Below are positions 37,703-56,330 of a stretch of DNA of 64,000 nucleotides, piece after piece. The stretch is from the NCBI RefSeq assembly GCF_014841615.1, contig NZ_JACYUG010000001.1:542816-606815 (forward strand), written 5' to 3'. Every line of letters begins with the position of its first letter. Within the stretch, counting starts at the first letter, position 1. A model generated the notes under the pieces. It was not told the origin of the DNA. It saw only the letters and a program-made list of their open reading frames with translations, and made no database searches. The DNA is from Sphingomonas sp. CFBP 8760. GTDB lineage: Bacteria; Pseudomonadota; Alphaproteobacteria; Sphingomonadales; Sphingomonadaceae. A program made the position numbers and the translations under genes.

Positions 37703-38218
37703 ATGGATCGTGCTCAAAAGGCCGCGGCCGTCGCCGAACTGAACCGTACCTTCAACGAGGTGGGCGTGGTGGTTGTCACCCGCAATCTCGGCATGACCGT
37801 CGCACAGTCGACGGTCCTGCGTAACAGGATGCGGGACGCCGGCGCGACCTACAAGGTCTCGAAGAACAAGCTTGCCAGGATCGCGCTCGACGGGACCGAC
37901 TATGGATCGATCAGCGACATGCTGACCGGCCCGGTCGCTCTCGCCTCCTCGACCGACCCGGTCGCCGCAGCGAAGATTGCGGTCGAATTCGCGAAGACGA
38001 ACGACAAGTTCGAAATCGTGGGCGGCGCGATGGGCTCGACGCCCCTCGACGTCGCGGGTGTGCAGGCGCTCGCAACGCTGCCGTCGCTGGACGAACTGCG
38101 TGCCAAGATCGTCGGCCTCATCGTGGCACCCGCCACGAAGATCGCCACGATCACGCAGGCTCCGGCAGCGCAGATCGCGCGCGTGCTGTCCGCCTATGCG
38201 GAGAAGGAGGCAGCGTAA
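37703..38218 (+). CDS. rplJ: Ribosomal protein L10
   Basis: 171 residues. L10 forms the base of the L7/L12 stalk on the large subunit. The start MDRAQKAAAVAELN and the core KVSKNKLARIAL are typical; the C-terminal helix that binds L12 dimers is present. ATG 37703 has GGAG seven bases upstream. Followed by rplL after 63 bases. Confidence 0.97.
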   Translation: MDRAQKAAAVAELNRTFNEVGVVVVTRNLGMTVAQSTVLRNRMRDAGATYKVSKNKLARIALDGTDYGSISDMLTGPVALASSTDPVAAAKIAVEFAKTNDKFEIVGGAMGSTPLDVAGVQALATLPSLDELRAKIVGLIVAPATKIATITQAPAAQIARVLSAYAEKEAA

Positions 38219-38281
38219 GCTGCCCGAGCATTCCTGGTTTTACGACACATTGGGCGATGATCGCCCGCATGGAGAATACAC

Positions 38282-38656
38282 ATGGCCGACCTGAACGCGC
38301 TCGTTGAGAGCCTGAGCGAACTGACCGTCCTGGAAGCAGCCGAGCTGTCGAAGCTGCTTGAAGAGAAGTGGGGCGTTTCCGCCGCAGCAGCGGTTGCGGC
38401 ACCGGCCGCCGGCGGCGGCGCCGCGGCACCGGCTGCCGAAGAGCAGACCGAGTTCGACGTGATCCTGACCGGCGACGGTGGCAAGAAGATCAACGTCATC
38501 AAGGAAGTCCGTGCGATCACCGCGCTCGGCCTGACCGAAGCCAAGGCGCTGGTCGAAGGCGCACCGAAGGCCGTCAAGGAAGGCGTGTCGAAGGACGAGG
38601 CCGCCAAGATCAAGGCGCAGCTGGAAGCAGCCGGCGCGACCGTCGAGGTCAAGTAA
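38282..38656 (+). CDS. rplL: Ribosomal protein L7/L12
   Basis: 124 residues: the N-terminal dimer domain, an Ala/Gly/Pro-rich hinge at about 38-55, and the C-terminal domain with [12 protein letters not shown] and [14 protein letters not shown]. It recruits translation factors. It is followed by a GC-rich hairpin and then a strong terminator rather than running directly into rpoB. Confidence 0.98.
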   Translation: MADLNALVESLSELTVLEAAELSKLLEEKWGVSAAAAVAAPAAGGGAAAPAAEEQTEFDVILTGDGGKKINVIKEVRAITALGLTEAKALVEGAPKAVKEGVSKDEAAKIKAQLEAAGATVEVK

Positions 38657-38662
38657 GCCGCA

Positions 38663-38686
38663 GGATCGGGGCCACGGCCCCGATCC
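38663..38686 (+). other. GC-rich hairpin just after rplL
   Basis: Arms GGATCGGGGCC and GGCCCCGATCC (38663-38673 and 38676-38686) with only two bases between them, 6 bases after the rplL stop. No T-run follows. It may protect the 3' end of the rplJL mRNA or act as a processing site. Confidence 0.4.
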
Positions 38687-38751
38687 GAGGCCGGCCGGCG
38701 GGCATCGCCCGTTCGACGCCATGGGGCTTGTTCCCATGACGGGCCAGCGAC

Positions 38752-38789
38752 AAAGAGGGGCGGCTTCCGCGAGGAGGCCGCCCCTCTTT
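38752..38789 (+). terminator. Strong intrinsic terminator after rplL
   Basis: Perfect 13-base arms AAAGAGGGGCGGC (38752-38764) and GCCGCCCCTCTTT (38777-38789), extended by four more pairs (one G-T) to a GCGA tetraloop. The arms themselves end in A and T runs, so it may work on both strands. The rest of 38657-38919 shows no gene. Confidence 0.85.
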
Positions 38790-38919
38790 CGTTACGCGGC
38801 GTGGCAGCGCGAAAAGTCACACCCGGCAGGTTCGAAAAGTCACGAAAGTCCCACCAAACGCCCTGTCGCGCAGACCCGTACCGTCGCCGTACGGCCCGTG
38901 ACAGGAGGTTGGATCAGCG

Positions 38920-38997
38920 ATGAGAAAGAGCGATGACGGGGTTATGCCAAAGCGCAGCCCTGTAGGACAGCCGGACCCGGTTCGGGACAGGCGATGA
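38920..38997 (+). CDS. Possible 25-residue leader peptide before the inter-rplL/rpoB membrane protein
   Basis: ATG 38920-38922 follows AGGAGGTT by 9 bases, one of the best Shine-Dalgarno sites in the window, and its TGA overlaps the next ATG (ATGA). The product is short and polar (MRKSDDGVMPKRSPVG and onward, ending VRDRR). I know no family. The strong ribosome site with a coupled stop suggests it delivers ribosomes to the membrane-protein gene. It may or may not have a function as a peptide. Confidence 0.4.
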   Translation: MRKSDDGVMPKRSPVGQPDPVRDRR

Positions 38998-39407
38998 AGC
39001 AACGCGACAATCCCTATTGGCAGCGACTGCGCAAGGACAAACGCTCCAATGCGGCGGCGCTGCTGGCGGCGCTGGCGGCACTGGTGGGAACCTTGACCGT
39101 CATCTCGCTGACGGTCGGCGGGACCCAATATCAATCACGGGCCAACCCGCTCTACTGGCTGCTGATGGTGCCGATGCTATGGTGGGTGACGGGGCTCACC
39201 TCGTTCGAGCCGCGCCATGTCCGCCTGTGGAAACCGGCGCTCGCGATCGCCTGCATCGCCAGTGCGGTTGTCGCGTTCGTCGCGATGCGGGCGGCAGGCA
39301 CCTGGACGGCACAGACGGTGGCGTGCGCCGTGACCGTGCTGGCCGCCGCCGCCAGCCTGTTCCTCCATCGCGGCAGCCTGGTCCAGCGCGAGGGGCCGGC
39401 GCGCTGA
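38994..39407 (+). CDS. Four-helix membrane protein of unknown function between rplL and rpoB
   Basis: 137 residues. A basic N-terminus (MKQRDNPYWQRLRKDKRSN) precedes four hydrophobic segments at about 20-43, 52-67, 82-102 and 107-125. I do not recognise it. Its position after the rplL terminator and before the rpoB promoter is unusual for this normally tight locus. No own start site is seen apart from the overlapping 25-codon frame with its strong ribosome-binding site. Confidence 0.75.
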   Translation: MKQRDNPYWQRLRKDKRSNAAALLAALAALVGTLTVISLTVGGTQYQSRANPLYWLLMVPMLWWVTGLTSFEPRHVRLWKPALAIACIASAVVAFVAMRAAGTWTAQTVACAVTVLAAAASLFLHRGSLVQREGPAR

Positions 39408-39438
39408 CTTGCCTACCGCATACTGGCCCTGCCCCGGT

Positions 39439-39467
39439 TTGACACGCTCCCCCACCACGCCTATATC
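39439..39467 (+). promoter_or_regulatory. Likely promoter for rpoB-rpoC
   Basis: TTGACA at 39439-39444, a 17-base spacer and TATATC at 39462-39467: a perfect -35 and a fair -10 at ideal distance. Transcription would start near 39474 and give a leader of about 170 bases before rpoB. It is just after the membrane-protein stop. Confidence 0.6.
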
Positions 39468-39643
39468 GCCGTCTTCACCACAGCTTCCGGGAAATGACAT
39501 GCCGTCGCGCAGCGTGTCGATCGAATGGGAAACTGCCGGTTTCAGGACGCCGATCAGCCGACGCAGGGTTTGCGATCGGCCTTTTCGCGTCCGGTTTTTG
39601 CGCCCGTAATTCTGGCTGACCCAATCTGGTAGGGGCACTATTC

Positions 39644-43825
<4,182 letters not shown>

Positions 43826-43901
43826 CGGATCGAGGGAGCCCGGCCCCCGCGGCCGGGCTTCACCGCCGCCTGACAAGTTTCGCCCCTAGAGGGAAGAGAA
43901 C

Positions 43902-48188
<4,287 letters not shown>

Positions 48189-48213
48189 TCATCCGGCGAC
48201 GGGTGACGATCGA

Positions 48214-48247
48214 GCCGCCGTCCGGGCAACCGGGCGGCGGCTTTTTT
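48214..48247 (+). terminator. Intrinsic terminator after rpoC
   Basis: Arms GCCGCCGTCCGG (48214-48225) and CCGGGCGGCGGC (48230-48241) with one G-T pair and a 4-base loop, followed by six T (48242-48247). It ends the rpoBC transcript and separates it from the rhamnose genes. Confidence 0.9.
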
Positions 48248-48378
48248 CATGCCCCCGGCGGCATAATGTTGGTTTCGATGGCGAATCGTCCCGAAAACGA
48301 CCGGTTCGTCGCTGCACTGCAACATATGCGATGCATCCCCGGCTTGTTTATCGACCCGGTTTAGGGAATGAAGCGACC

Positions 48379-48945
48379 ATGCAATCGGCACTCCCTACCC
48401 TCATCGAACCACGCCGTTTCGGCGATGCCCGTGGCTGGTTCACCGAAGTCTATAACGAGGCGACCTTCGTCGAACGCGGGATCACCTGCCGCTTCGTGCA
48501 GGACAATCACTCGCTGTCGGTACCGATCCACACGCTGCGTGGCCTTCATTTCCAGCGAGAACCGCATGGCCAGGACAAGCTGGTCCGCTGCATCCGGGGC
48601 CGGATCTACGACGTCGCGGTCGATATCCGCAAGGGATCGCCGACCTATGGCCAGTATGTCGGGGCGGAACTGACCGCCGAAAACGGCCATCAGCTGTTCG
48701 TACCGGTCGGCTTCGCGCACGGTTTCCTGACGCTGGAGCCGGATTGCGAGGTCACCTACAAGGTGTCGTCGCTCTACGCGCCCGATTGCGATGGCGGCGT
48801 GCGCTGGGACAGTTGCGGCATCGATTGGCCGATGCCCGCCGGCACCACCCCGGAACTGTCGGCCAAGGACGTGGTCCTGCCGACGCTCGCCGATTTCGAC
48901 AGCCCCTTCCCCTATGACGGTCGCCCGCTGGCGCCCCTGGCCTGA
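48379..48945 (+). CDS. rfbC: dTDP-4-dehydrorhamnose 3,5-epimerase
   Basis: 188 residues. The cupin core has LRGLHFQREPHGQDKLVRC (catalytic His) and FVPVGFAHGFLTL. It epimerises C3 and C5 of the keto sugar in dTDP-L-rhamnose synthesis. First of rmlC-rmlB-rmlD-rmlA. ATG 48379 is preceded by only a modest purine run. Confidence 0.96.
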   Translation: MQSALPTLIEPRRFGDARGWFTEVYNEATFVERGITCRFVQDNHSLSVPIHTLRGLHFQREPHGQDKLVRCIRGRIYDVAVDIRKGSPTYGQYVGAELTAENGHQLFVPVGFAHGFLTLEPDCEVTYKVSSLYAPDCDGGVRWDSCGIDWPMPAGTTPELSAKDVVLPTLADFDSPFPYDGRPLAPLA

Positions 48946-48954
48946 GGTAACATC

Positions 48955-50010
48955 ATGCGCATCCTGCTCACCGGCGGCGCCGGTTTCATTGGCTCGGCCC
49001 TCGTCCGCCAGTTGATCGAACACAGCGAACACGAGGTCCTGAACTTCGACAAGCTGACCTATGCCGGCACGCTGACGACGGTCGAAAAGGTATCGAATTC
49101 CAATCGCTATCGCTTCGTACAGGGTGATATCTGCGACGGTGCCGCTGTGCGTGCCGCGATCGAGGAATTCAAGCCCGAGATCATCACGCACCTTGCCGCC
49201 GAAAGCCATGTCGATCGCTCGATCGACGGGCCGGACGCGTTCATCCAGACCAACATCGTCGGCACCTTCCAGATGCTGACCGAAGCGCGCCGTTACTGGC
49301 AGACGCTGGAAGGCGCCGCCAAGGACGCGTTCCGGTTCCACCACATCTCCACCGACGAGGTGTTCGGCTCACTGGGCGACACCGGCTTCTTCACCGAGGA
49401 AACGCCCTACGACCCGCGCTCGCCTTATTCGGCGTCGAAGGCGAGCAGCGACCATCTCGTCTCGGCCTGGGGCCATACGTTCGGTCTGCCGGTGCTTATC
49501 ACCAACTGCTCGAACAATTACGGGCCGTACCACTTCCCGGAGAAGCTGGTACCGCTGATGATCGTCAAGGCGCTCGCCGGCGAAACCCTGCCGGTTTACG
49601 GCAAGGGCGATCAGGTGCGCGACTGGCTGTTCGTCGAGGATCACGCCCGCGCGCTCCAGACCGTGTTCGAGAAGGGCGCGGTCGGCCGCACCTACAATAT
49701 CGGCGGCAATAACGAGAAGCAGAACGTCGAGGTGGTGAACACCGTCTGCGCGATCCTCGATCGCCTGCGTCCGCGTGCCGATGGCCAGTCCTATACGACG
49801 CAGATCGGCTATGTCGCCGACCGTCCCGGCCACGACAAGCGCTACGCGATCGACGCGACCCGCATCCGCGAGGAACTGGGCTGGGAGCCGGCCGAGACCT
49901 TCGACAGCGGCATCGAGAAGACCGTCGCCTGGTATCTGGCGAACGAGAGCTGGTGGCGCCCGATCGTGGAAAAGAGCGGCGCCGACCAGCGCCGCGGCCT
50001 CGCGGCCTGA
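48955..50010 (+). CDS. rfbB: dTDP-glucose 4,6-dehydratase
   Basis: 351 residues. The NAD motif [14 protein letters not shown] opens the protein; [13 protein letters not shown] and the [10 protein letters not shown] catalytic block and [14 protein letters not shown] (Tyr-x3-Lys) are all present. It converts dTDP-glucose to the 4-keto-6-deoxy sugar. Begins 9 bases after rfbC. Confidence 0.97.
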   Translation: MRILLTGGAGFIGSALVRQLIEHSEHEVLNFDKLTYAGTLTTVEKVSNSNRYRFVQGDICDGAAVRAAIEEFKPEIITHLAAESHVDRSIDGPDAFIQTNIVGTFQMLTEARRYWQTLEGAAKDAFRFHHISTDEVFGSLGDTGFFTEETPYDPRSPYSASKASSDHLVSAWGHTFGLPVLITNCSNNYGPYHFPEKLVPLMIVKALAGETLPVYGKGDQVRDWLFVEDHARALQTVFEKGAVGRTYNIGGNNEKQNVEVVNTVCAILDRLRPRADGQSYTTQIGYVADRPGHDKRYAIDATRIREELGWEPAETFDSGIEKTVAWYLANESWWRPIVEKSGADQRRGLAA

Positions 50011-50020
50011 GCGTGATCGC

Positions 50021-50919
50021 ATGAAGCAGGTACTCGTCACCGGCGGCTCCGGTCAGGTCGGCACCGAACTCGCCCGCCACCGGTGGCCGGAGGGCTGGGA
50101 AGCGGTGGCGCTGACCCGCGCCGATCTCGACCTCGGCGATCCCGTCGCGATCGCCGCCAAGGTGGCGGAGCGGCCATGGGCGGCGATCGTCTCGGCGGGG
50201 GCCTATACGGCGGTCGACAAGGCGGAAAGCGATGTGGTGACGGCGTGGGCGGTCAACGCGCTCGCGCCCGCCGCGCTCGCCGCCGCGGCGCATGGTGCGG
50301 GTATCCCGATCGTCCATGTCTCGACCGATTACGTCTTCCCCGGCGACCGGGACGGCGAATGGGAGGTCGACGATGCCGTCGCGCCGCTGGGCGTCTATGG
50401 CGCGTCCAAGCTGGGCGGCGAACTGGCGGTGCGTACCGCCTGCCCGCGCCACGCGATCGTCCGCACCGCCTGGGTGGTGAGCGCGCACGGCAACAATTTC
50501 GTGAAGACGATGCTGCGCGTCGGTGCCGAGCGGCCGAGCCTGCGCGTGGTCGCCGACCAGCGCGGCAGCCCGACCAGCGCCGCCGATCTCGCCGCCGCGC
50601 TGGCGACGCTGACGGTGCGGCTGGCCGATGACCCGGCGGCGCCGACCGGCACCTATCATTTCTCGAACGCCGGCCCGACCGACTGGCATGGCTTCGCGGA
50701 GGAAATCTTCCGTCAGTCCGCCGCGCGTGGCGGCCCGTCACCGACGGTCGAGCCGATCACCACCGCGGACTATCCGACCCCCGCGACCAGACCCGCCAAC
50801 TCGCTGCTCAGCCACCGCGCGATCGAGCGCGACCACGGCATCCGGCCGCGTGGCTGGCAGACCGCACTGGGCGACATCCTCGACGAATTATTGGGCGCAC
50901 CCCATCAGGAGAAAACAGC

Positions 50920-50923
<4 letters not shown>
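50021..50923 (+). CDS. rfbD: dTDP-4-dehydrorhamnose reductase
   Basis: 300 residues. A Rossmann start [15 protein letters not shown] and the YGASKLGGE catalytic Tyr-x3-Lys mark an extended SDR. It reduces the last intermediate to dTDP-L-rhamnose. It lies 10 bases after rfbB and overlaps the GTG start of rfbA by the GTGA form. Confidence 0.96.
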
Positions 50924-51786
<863 letters not shown>

Positions 51787-51796
51787 TCGATCGATA

Positions 51797-51822
51797 GGCC
51801 GCCGGTCTGCGGATCGGCGGCC
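51797..51822 (+). terminator. Hairpin after rfbA
   Basis: Arms GGCCGCCG and CGGCGGCC with a 10-base loop, 10 bases after the rfbA stop. There is no T-run, so it is a weak or factor-assisted end signal. The convergent gene ends 45 bases further on. Confidence 0.4.
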
Positions 51823-51867
51823 CATGCGGCACCGTTAGTTACCGGCGATGGGCCGGAATCGCGATCA

Positions 51868-52557
51868 TCAGGGTGTCGCGGTTCCATCGTCGGTCGCGGC
51901 CGTGCATTCGCGTTGTGTCCTGACTTCGCTGTCGCCGTCCCGCCGGGTCAGGATCGACAGGATCCGGCATCCCCGGTCCGCCGGCCCCGCCACCACGAAG
52001 CCCCGTTCCGCGCCGTCCGTGCTGGTCCATTGCTGCATCGTACCGGTCCTGAGTGCCGCGGCGATGGCGGGCTGCATCGACTCCAGCCGCAGTGGCGCCT
52101 GGGCAGTGGCAGGCAGTATCCCGTCATCAATCGGTACGACCATCGCCGCCACCGGTGCTGGTGCGATGGGCTTTGCCACCACCGGCCGACGCGCGACCGT
52201 CCCTGCGGTGCCCGCTTGCGAATGGCGGTCGACCCGGAAGGGAATCATGTCCGGCACGGCGATGCTGACCAGATAATGCCCGGTCGCCGCCCGCGAGGCG
52301 TTCATCGCCAGCCCCAGCGTCGCCACGCCCGCGACAGAACCCAGCACGACCGCGACGGCCCCCGTCAGCGACCACCGCCGTCGCGGTGCCGTAGCGATCG
52401 CCGCCGCACGCGGCCGCGATACCGCGTAATGATCGACCCGCGTGAACGACAGCCGGCGCGATCCCGCCATCAGCGTCCACGAACGCTCGTGCCGCTGCAT
52501 TTCGGGATCATGTGGATACGGCACTGGCAGCCACGCGGGGATATCGTCGTCCATCAC
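51868..52557 (-). CDS. Membrane-anchored protein of unknown function
   Basis: 229 residues. A cytoplasmic N-terminus of about 60 residues, one membrane helix at about 63-86 (WSLTGAVAVVLGSVAGVATL), a Pro/Ala-rich stalk, and an outer domain with two cysteines near the end (GCRILS and RECTA) that could form a disulfide. I know no family. Located between the rhamnose genes and a PEP-CTERM protein. Confidence 0.7.
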   Translation of the reverse strand: MMDDDIPAWLPVPYPHDPEMQRHERSWTLMAGSRRLSFTRVDHYAVSRPRAAAIATAPRRRWSLTGAVAVVLGSVAGVATLGLAMNASRAATGHYLVSIAVPDMIPFRVDRHSQAGTAGTVARRPVVAKPIAPAPVAAMVVPIDDGILPATAQAPLRLESMQPAIAAALRTGTMQQWTSTDGAERGFVVAGPADRGCRILSILTRRDGDSEVRTQRECTAATDDGTATP

Positions 52558-52667
52558 CCGTCGATCCTACGTCGAACGCCGGATGAGACCAGCGAAAACG
52601 ATCGGCCCGGACCACGGAAAAGGGCACCGTGGCGGTCGGCCACGATGCCCTTTCCCATCGTTCGCGT

Positions 52668-53345
52668 TCAGGCGAACACGATGCGGGTACGCCGCCGCCG
52701 TGCGCGCATCGACATGGCGACCATGCCGAACCCGGCCAGCATCATCAGCCAGGTCGCCGGTTCAGGCACCGCGAACACCAGATTGTCGACTTCCAGCGAG
52801 TTGGCGCCCGTGCTGAACCGGATCGCGCCGATCAGGCCGTCGTTGCCATCCGTGGTGTAGGTGACGCGGCGGTTCATGATCGGCGACGTGCCGTCACCGT
52901 TGGACGGGAACGGCGTCGTGAAATCGTCGCCGGAGAAGGACGCGATGATGGTGCCGCTGGTGTTCAGGATGTCGACGCCGTTATAATCGTCGATCGAACC
53001 GATATAGAAGCTGACCGAGTTATAGCCGCCGCTGGTCGATGTGATCGTCGCGTTGCCGTTCGCCTTGACCGCCAGATACTGCGATCCGTCGCTGAATGCC
53101 GGCTGCTGATATTGCAGCTCCAGCGATCCGGCCACCAGTTCCGAACTGCCCGTCAGCGGATAATCGGCCGCGAATCCCGCCGGGATCGCCGCGCTGTTGA
53201 AGTCGAATACGATGGATTCGCCCCCCGTCGTCGGCGCCGCGAACGTCGCCTCGCTGCCGAACTGCGAGATCAGCGTCGCCGCATTCGCCGGCACCGCCGC
53301 CGTAACGGCCAATGCCGCTACGGCCAGTCTTACGCTATGTACCAT
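52668..53345 (-). CDS. PEP-CTERM sorting-domain exported protein
   Basis: 225 residues from ATG 53343-53345. A signal peptide (about residues 1-22, ending NAA) is followed by a beta-rich domain and then the PEP-CTERM tail: VPEPATWLMMLAGFGMVAMS and a run of arginines. Such proteins are processed and exported by exosortase in bacteria that make exopolysaccharide. The exosortase gene is not in the window. It is next to the sugar transferase gene, the usual company for this family. Confidence 0.92.
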   Translation of the reverse strand: MVHSVRLAVAALAVTAAVPANAATLISQFGSEATFAAPTTGGESIVFDFNSAAIPAGFAADYPLTGSSELVAGSLELQYQQPAFSDGSQYLAVKANGNATITSTSGGYNSVSFYIGSIDDYNGVDILNTSGTIIASFSGDDFTTPFPSNGDGTSPIMNRRVTYTTDGNDGLIGAIRFSTGANSLEVDNLVFAVPEPATWLMMLAGFGMVAMSMRARRRRTRIVFA

Positions 53346-53607
53346 GTCTTCCTCTCCCGTTCCGTACTCGCACACGGCAGCCCCCTTTTTTACGTGGGAT
53401 GGCTTGTCGTGTGGAAAGCCACCGATGTGGCCACGGCAAAGACAGAACAGGCATTAACCCTAAAGTAAACAAGTGGGGGGCTTCACTGCCCCGGTATCAC
53501 AGTGTTTTTACAAGACATTTGTTGGTTGCCGATGATTCCGTCCCAATCCGGAACAGTGACGGGGCCGCTCTATATCAATTATCATGCCGGCCGATCACGC
53601 CGACGGA

Positions 53608-55092
53608 TCAATAGGCAGACCGCGGAAACAGCACGGCCGCGACGGTGCGGGCCATGATGTACAGATCGAATCCGACCGACCAGTGATCGATATAGAACAG
53701 GTCGAACTCGACCCGTTTCAGCAGTTTTTCGTCGGTGTCCGTCTCGCCGCGCCAGCCATTGACCTGCGCCCAGCCGGTCATGCCGGGCTTCACCCGGTGG
53801 CGGGCGGCATATTTCTGGGTGGCCTCGCTGAACAGCACGCCCGCCACCTTGGTGGAGGGGGCGTGCGGTCGCGGGCCGACCAGCGACATGTTGCCGACGA
53901 CGACGTTGATGAGCTGCGGCACCTCGTCGATGCTGGTCGCGCGAATGATGCGGCCGACGCGGGTGACGCGGGGATCGCCCTTCTGCGCCTGCCGCACCTC
54001 GTCATATTGCAGCATGTCGGTGCGCATCGACCGGAACTTCCAGATCCGGAACCGGCGATGGTTGAAGCCTTCGCGTTCCTGCTTGAAGAAGACCGGGCCA
54101 GGGCTGTCGAGCTTGATCGCCAGTGCCACCAGCGCCAGGAATGGCGCGGCGAAGAACAGGATGATCGATCCGATCAGCAGGTCCTCGGCGCGCTTCACGA
54201 CCTGATCGACGCCGTTGATCGGGCGTTCGAACACCGTCATCAACGGCAGGTCGCCCAGCATCACCATCGACTGGCCCGCCATCGTGAACGACGACAGATC
54301 GGGCGCCAGCCGGATCAGCACCGGCAGCATCGCCAGCCGGCCGACCACGTTCTGCAGCTCCTCGTCGGTCGAGAACGGCATGGCGACGATCACCTGATCG
54401 ACCCGCCCCGCCCGGATATCCGCCAGCAACTGCGCCACCCCGCCGCGGAACGGCGCGCAACCGCCCTCGTCGGCCACGACATGATCGTCGTAGCAGCCGA
54501 CCAGATCGATCGTCAGCAGGCTGTTGGAGGCGATATAGCTCGCCAGCCGCCGTCCCTGCAGGTTCGATCCCAGGATCGCCACCCGCTCGTTGAAGACGCC
54601 GCGCCGCTTCAGCATCCGCAACGCCACCGTCTCGGCCCCGCGGATCAGCGTCAGCGTCACCGCCACCGACACGAACCAGAACACCGTCCATCCGCGCGAA
54701 AAGGATTCGGACGCCTTCAGGAAGAAGGCCAGCGTCAGCATCGCGACGCACGAGCCGATCCAGGCGGTCACCACCCGCGTCCAGCCCTGGCGCAGCGAGA
54801 AGCGCGTATCGATGTCGTAACAGCCGGTCAGTTCGGCGACCAGGGCATAGACGATCGCGCTCAGCCACGCGACGCGGACATATTCGTCCAGCGGCCGCAG
54901 ATCGAAATCGACATAGGTCAGCCAGATGCCGAGCAGGCCGACGACGACGACGGCCAGCCCCTCCAGCAGACGCGCGGCGAGGCTGGACATCTCCAGCATC
55001 GCCGGCGTGCGACTGGCCCGGCGGTCCTCGCCATCTGGGCCGGTTCCGTTGCCGGAATCGAGAAGGGGCGTTGCGATCGGTTCGGTTCCCAT
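53608..55092 (-). CDS. Undecaprenyl-phosphate sugar phosphotransferase (EPS-initiating)
   Basis: 494 residues. Several membrane helices in the first 150 residues, a nucleotide-binding-fold middle part (VAILGSNLQGRRLA), and from about residue 305 the bacterial sugar transferase domain: LDSPGPVFFKQEREGFN, KFRSMR, TSIDEVPQLINVV and SLVGPRPHA. It would attach the first sugar phosphate, often glucose, to undecaprenyl phosphate to start an exopolysaccharide repeat. In outline it resembles the GelB/SpnB type of the Sphingomonas sphingans, without proof. Upstream lies a short gap to the glycosyltransferase genes. Confidence 0.93.
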   Translation of the reverse strand: MGTEPIATPLLDSGNGTGPDGEDRRASRTPAMLEMSSLAARLLEGLAVVVVGLLGIWLTYVDFDLRPLDEYVRVAWLSAIVYALVAELTGCYDIDTRFSLRQGWTRVVTAWIGSCVAMLTLAFFLKASESFSRGWTVFWFVSVAVTLTLIRGAETVALRMLKRRGVFNERVAILGSNLQGRRLASYIASNSLLTIDLVGCYDDHVVADEGGCAPFRGGVAQLLADIRAGRVDQVIVAMPFSTDEELQNVVGRLAMLPVLIRLAPDLSSFTMAGQSMVMLGDLPLMTVFERPINGVDQVVKRAEDLLIGSIILFFAAPFLALVALAIKLDSPGPVFFKQEREGFNHRRFRIWKFRSMRTDMLQYDEVRQAQKGDPRVTRVGRIIRATSIDEVPQLINVVVGNMSLVGPRPHAPSTKVAGVLFSEATQKYAARHRVKPGMTGWAQVNGWRGETDTDEKLLKRVEFDLFYIDHWSVGFDLYIMARTVAAVLFPRSAY

Positions 55093-55148
55093 GATTCAGC
55101 GGTTCGCTTCGTCTATCGATAACCGGTCATGATTGACAATTCCCGACA

Positions 55149-56330
55149 TCATTCACGATCCGTCCTGATCCAACGACGCTCGCGGCGGAACACCGCCGCC
55201 AGCGACAGGCCAAGCTTCCACAGCACATAGCGGGGCACGTCGCGCCATCCCTGCAACATCGCCCCCTGCCCATGGGCGATCAGGGCGACGACGACCAGCA
55301 GCATCGCCGCCCCGGTCAACCCGCCCAGCAGGCAGAGCGCGACGAGGCCGCTGCCCATGACCAGCGCGACGCCCGCCAGCAGCAGGATCGCGACGATATC
55401 GAGCGCCAGCAGCGGCACCAGCGGCGGGGTGAGCAGATGCATCCCCAGCCAGATCATCGCCGGCCGGCCGCGCGTGATGCCCCGCCCGATCAGCGTGCCG
55501 GCATGATCGCCCGCGACCTGGAAGAAACCGGATTCCCAGCGGCGGCGCTGTACCGCCGTGCCGCGATCGTTGCTGGCGCTGCCCAGCACCACCGCAGCCG
55601 GATCGAACAGCGGCGGCCGGCCATCCAGCGTGGCGCGCACCCCCAGCATCAGATCCTCCGCGACATGCCCCGTCGCCAGCGGCAGCGCGGAAAAGATATC
55701 CCATGGAAACGCCATGCCCGATCCGGTCAGCAGCGCGGGCGCGCCCAGCCGCGCCGCGCCCAGCTGGCGTACCGCGTTCTTGACGTAGAAGGCCGCGGCG
55801 GAGAACCGCGCGGTGCTGGCATCGGTGTCGGTCAGCGCGATCGTATAGGAACCCTGCACCGGCACGCCGGCGGCGATCGCGCGTGCCGCCACGCTCGCCA
55901 GCGCGCCCGGCGCCGGCACCGTATCGGCATCGACGACGATCACGCAGGCGGGCGGATCGGCGGCCAGCGCGGCCCGCCCGTGATCGAGGGCGAAGCCCTT
56001 GCCGCGATTGACCGGATCGTGCCGTTCGATCACCCGCACGCCCGTCGCCCGCGCGACCGCGGCGGTATCGTCGGTGCAATTGTCGGCGACGACGAGGATC
56101 GCCATGCCCTCCGGCGCGCCCGCGCGCATCGCGTGCAGCACCGCGGCGATGCCGCGTTCCTCGTCATGCGCGGGCACCAGCACGACCGCCGATCGGGGAT
56201 CGAACCCGGCGGCGGGTGACGGATGCGTCCGCCGCGGCATCGCGCCCAGCCCCGCCTCGACCACGAACACCGTGGTGGCGATCAGCAGCGGCGCGACGAG
56301 CAGCAGGCAGACGAGGTCGGCGATCGTCAT
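55149..56330 (-). CDS. Membrane glycosyltransferase family 2 protein
   Basis: 393 residues from ATG 56328-56330. A single helix at about 3-25, a GT-A domain with VVADNCTDD and VVDADTVP (DxD), then EDLMLG and QRRRWESG, the Q/R-x-x-R-W motif of membrane-linked GT2 enzymes, and three or more C-terminal helices. It would add or polymerise sugar on the inner membrane. ATG overlaps the upstream glycosyltransferase stop (ATGA). Confidence 0.88.
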   Translation of the reverse strand: MTIADLVCLLLVAPLLIATTVFVVEAGLGAMPRRTHPSPAAGFDPRSAVVLVPAHDEERGIAAVLHAMRAGAPEGMAILVVADNCTDDTAAVARATGVRVIERHDPVNRGKGFALDHGRAALAADPPACVIVVDADTVPAPGALASVAARAIAAGVPVQGSYTIALTDTDASTARFSAAAFYVKNAVRQLGAARLGAPALLTGSGMAFPWDIFSALPLATGHVAEDLMLGVRATLDGRPPLFDPAAVVLGSASNDRGTAVQRRRWESGFFQVAGDHAGTLIGRGITRGRPAMIWLGMHLLTPPLVPLLALDIVAILLLAGVALVMGSGLVALCLLGGLTGAAMLLVVVALIAHGQGAMLQGWRDVPRYVLWKLGLSLAAVFRRERRWIRTDRE

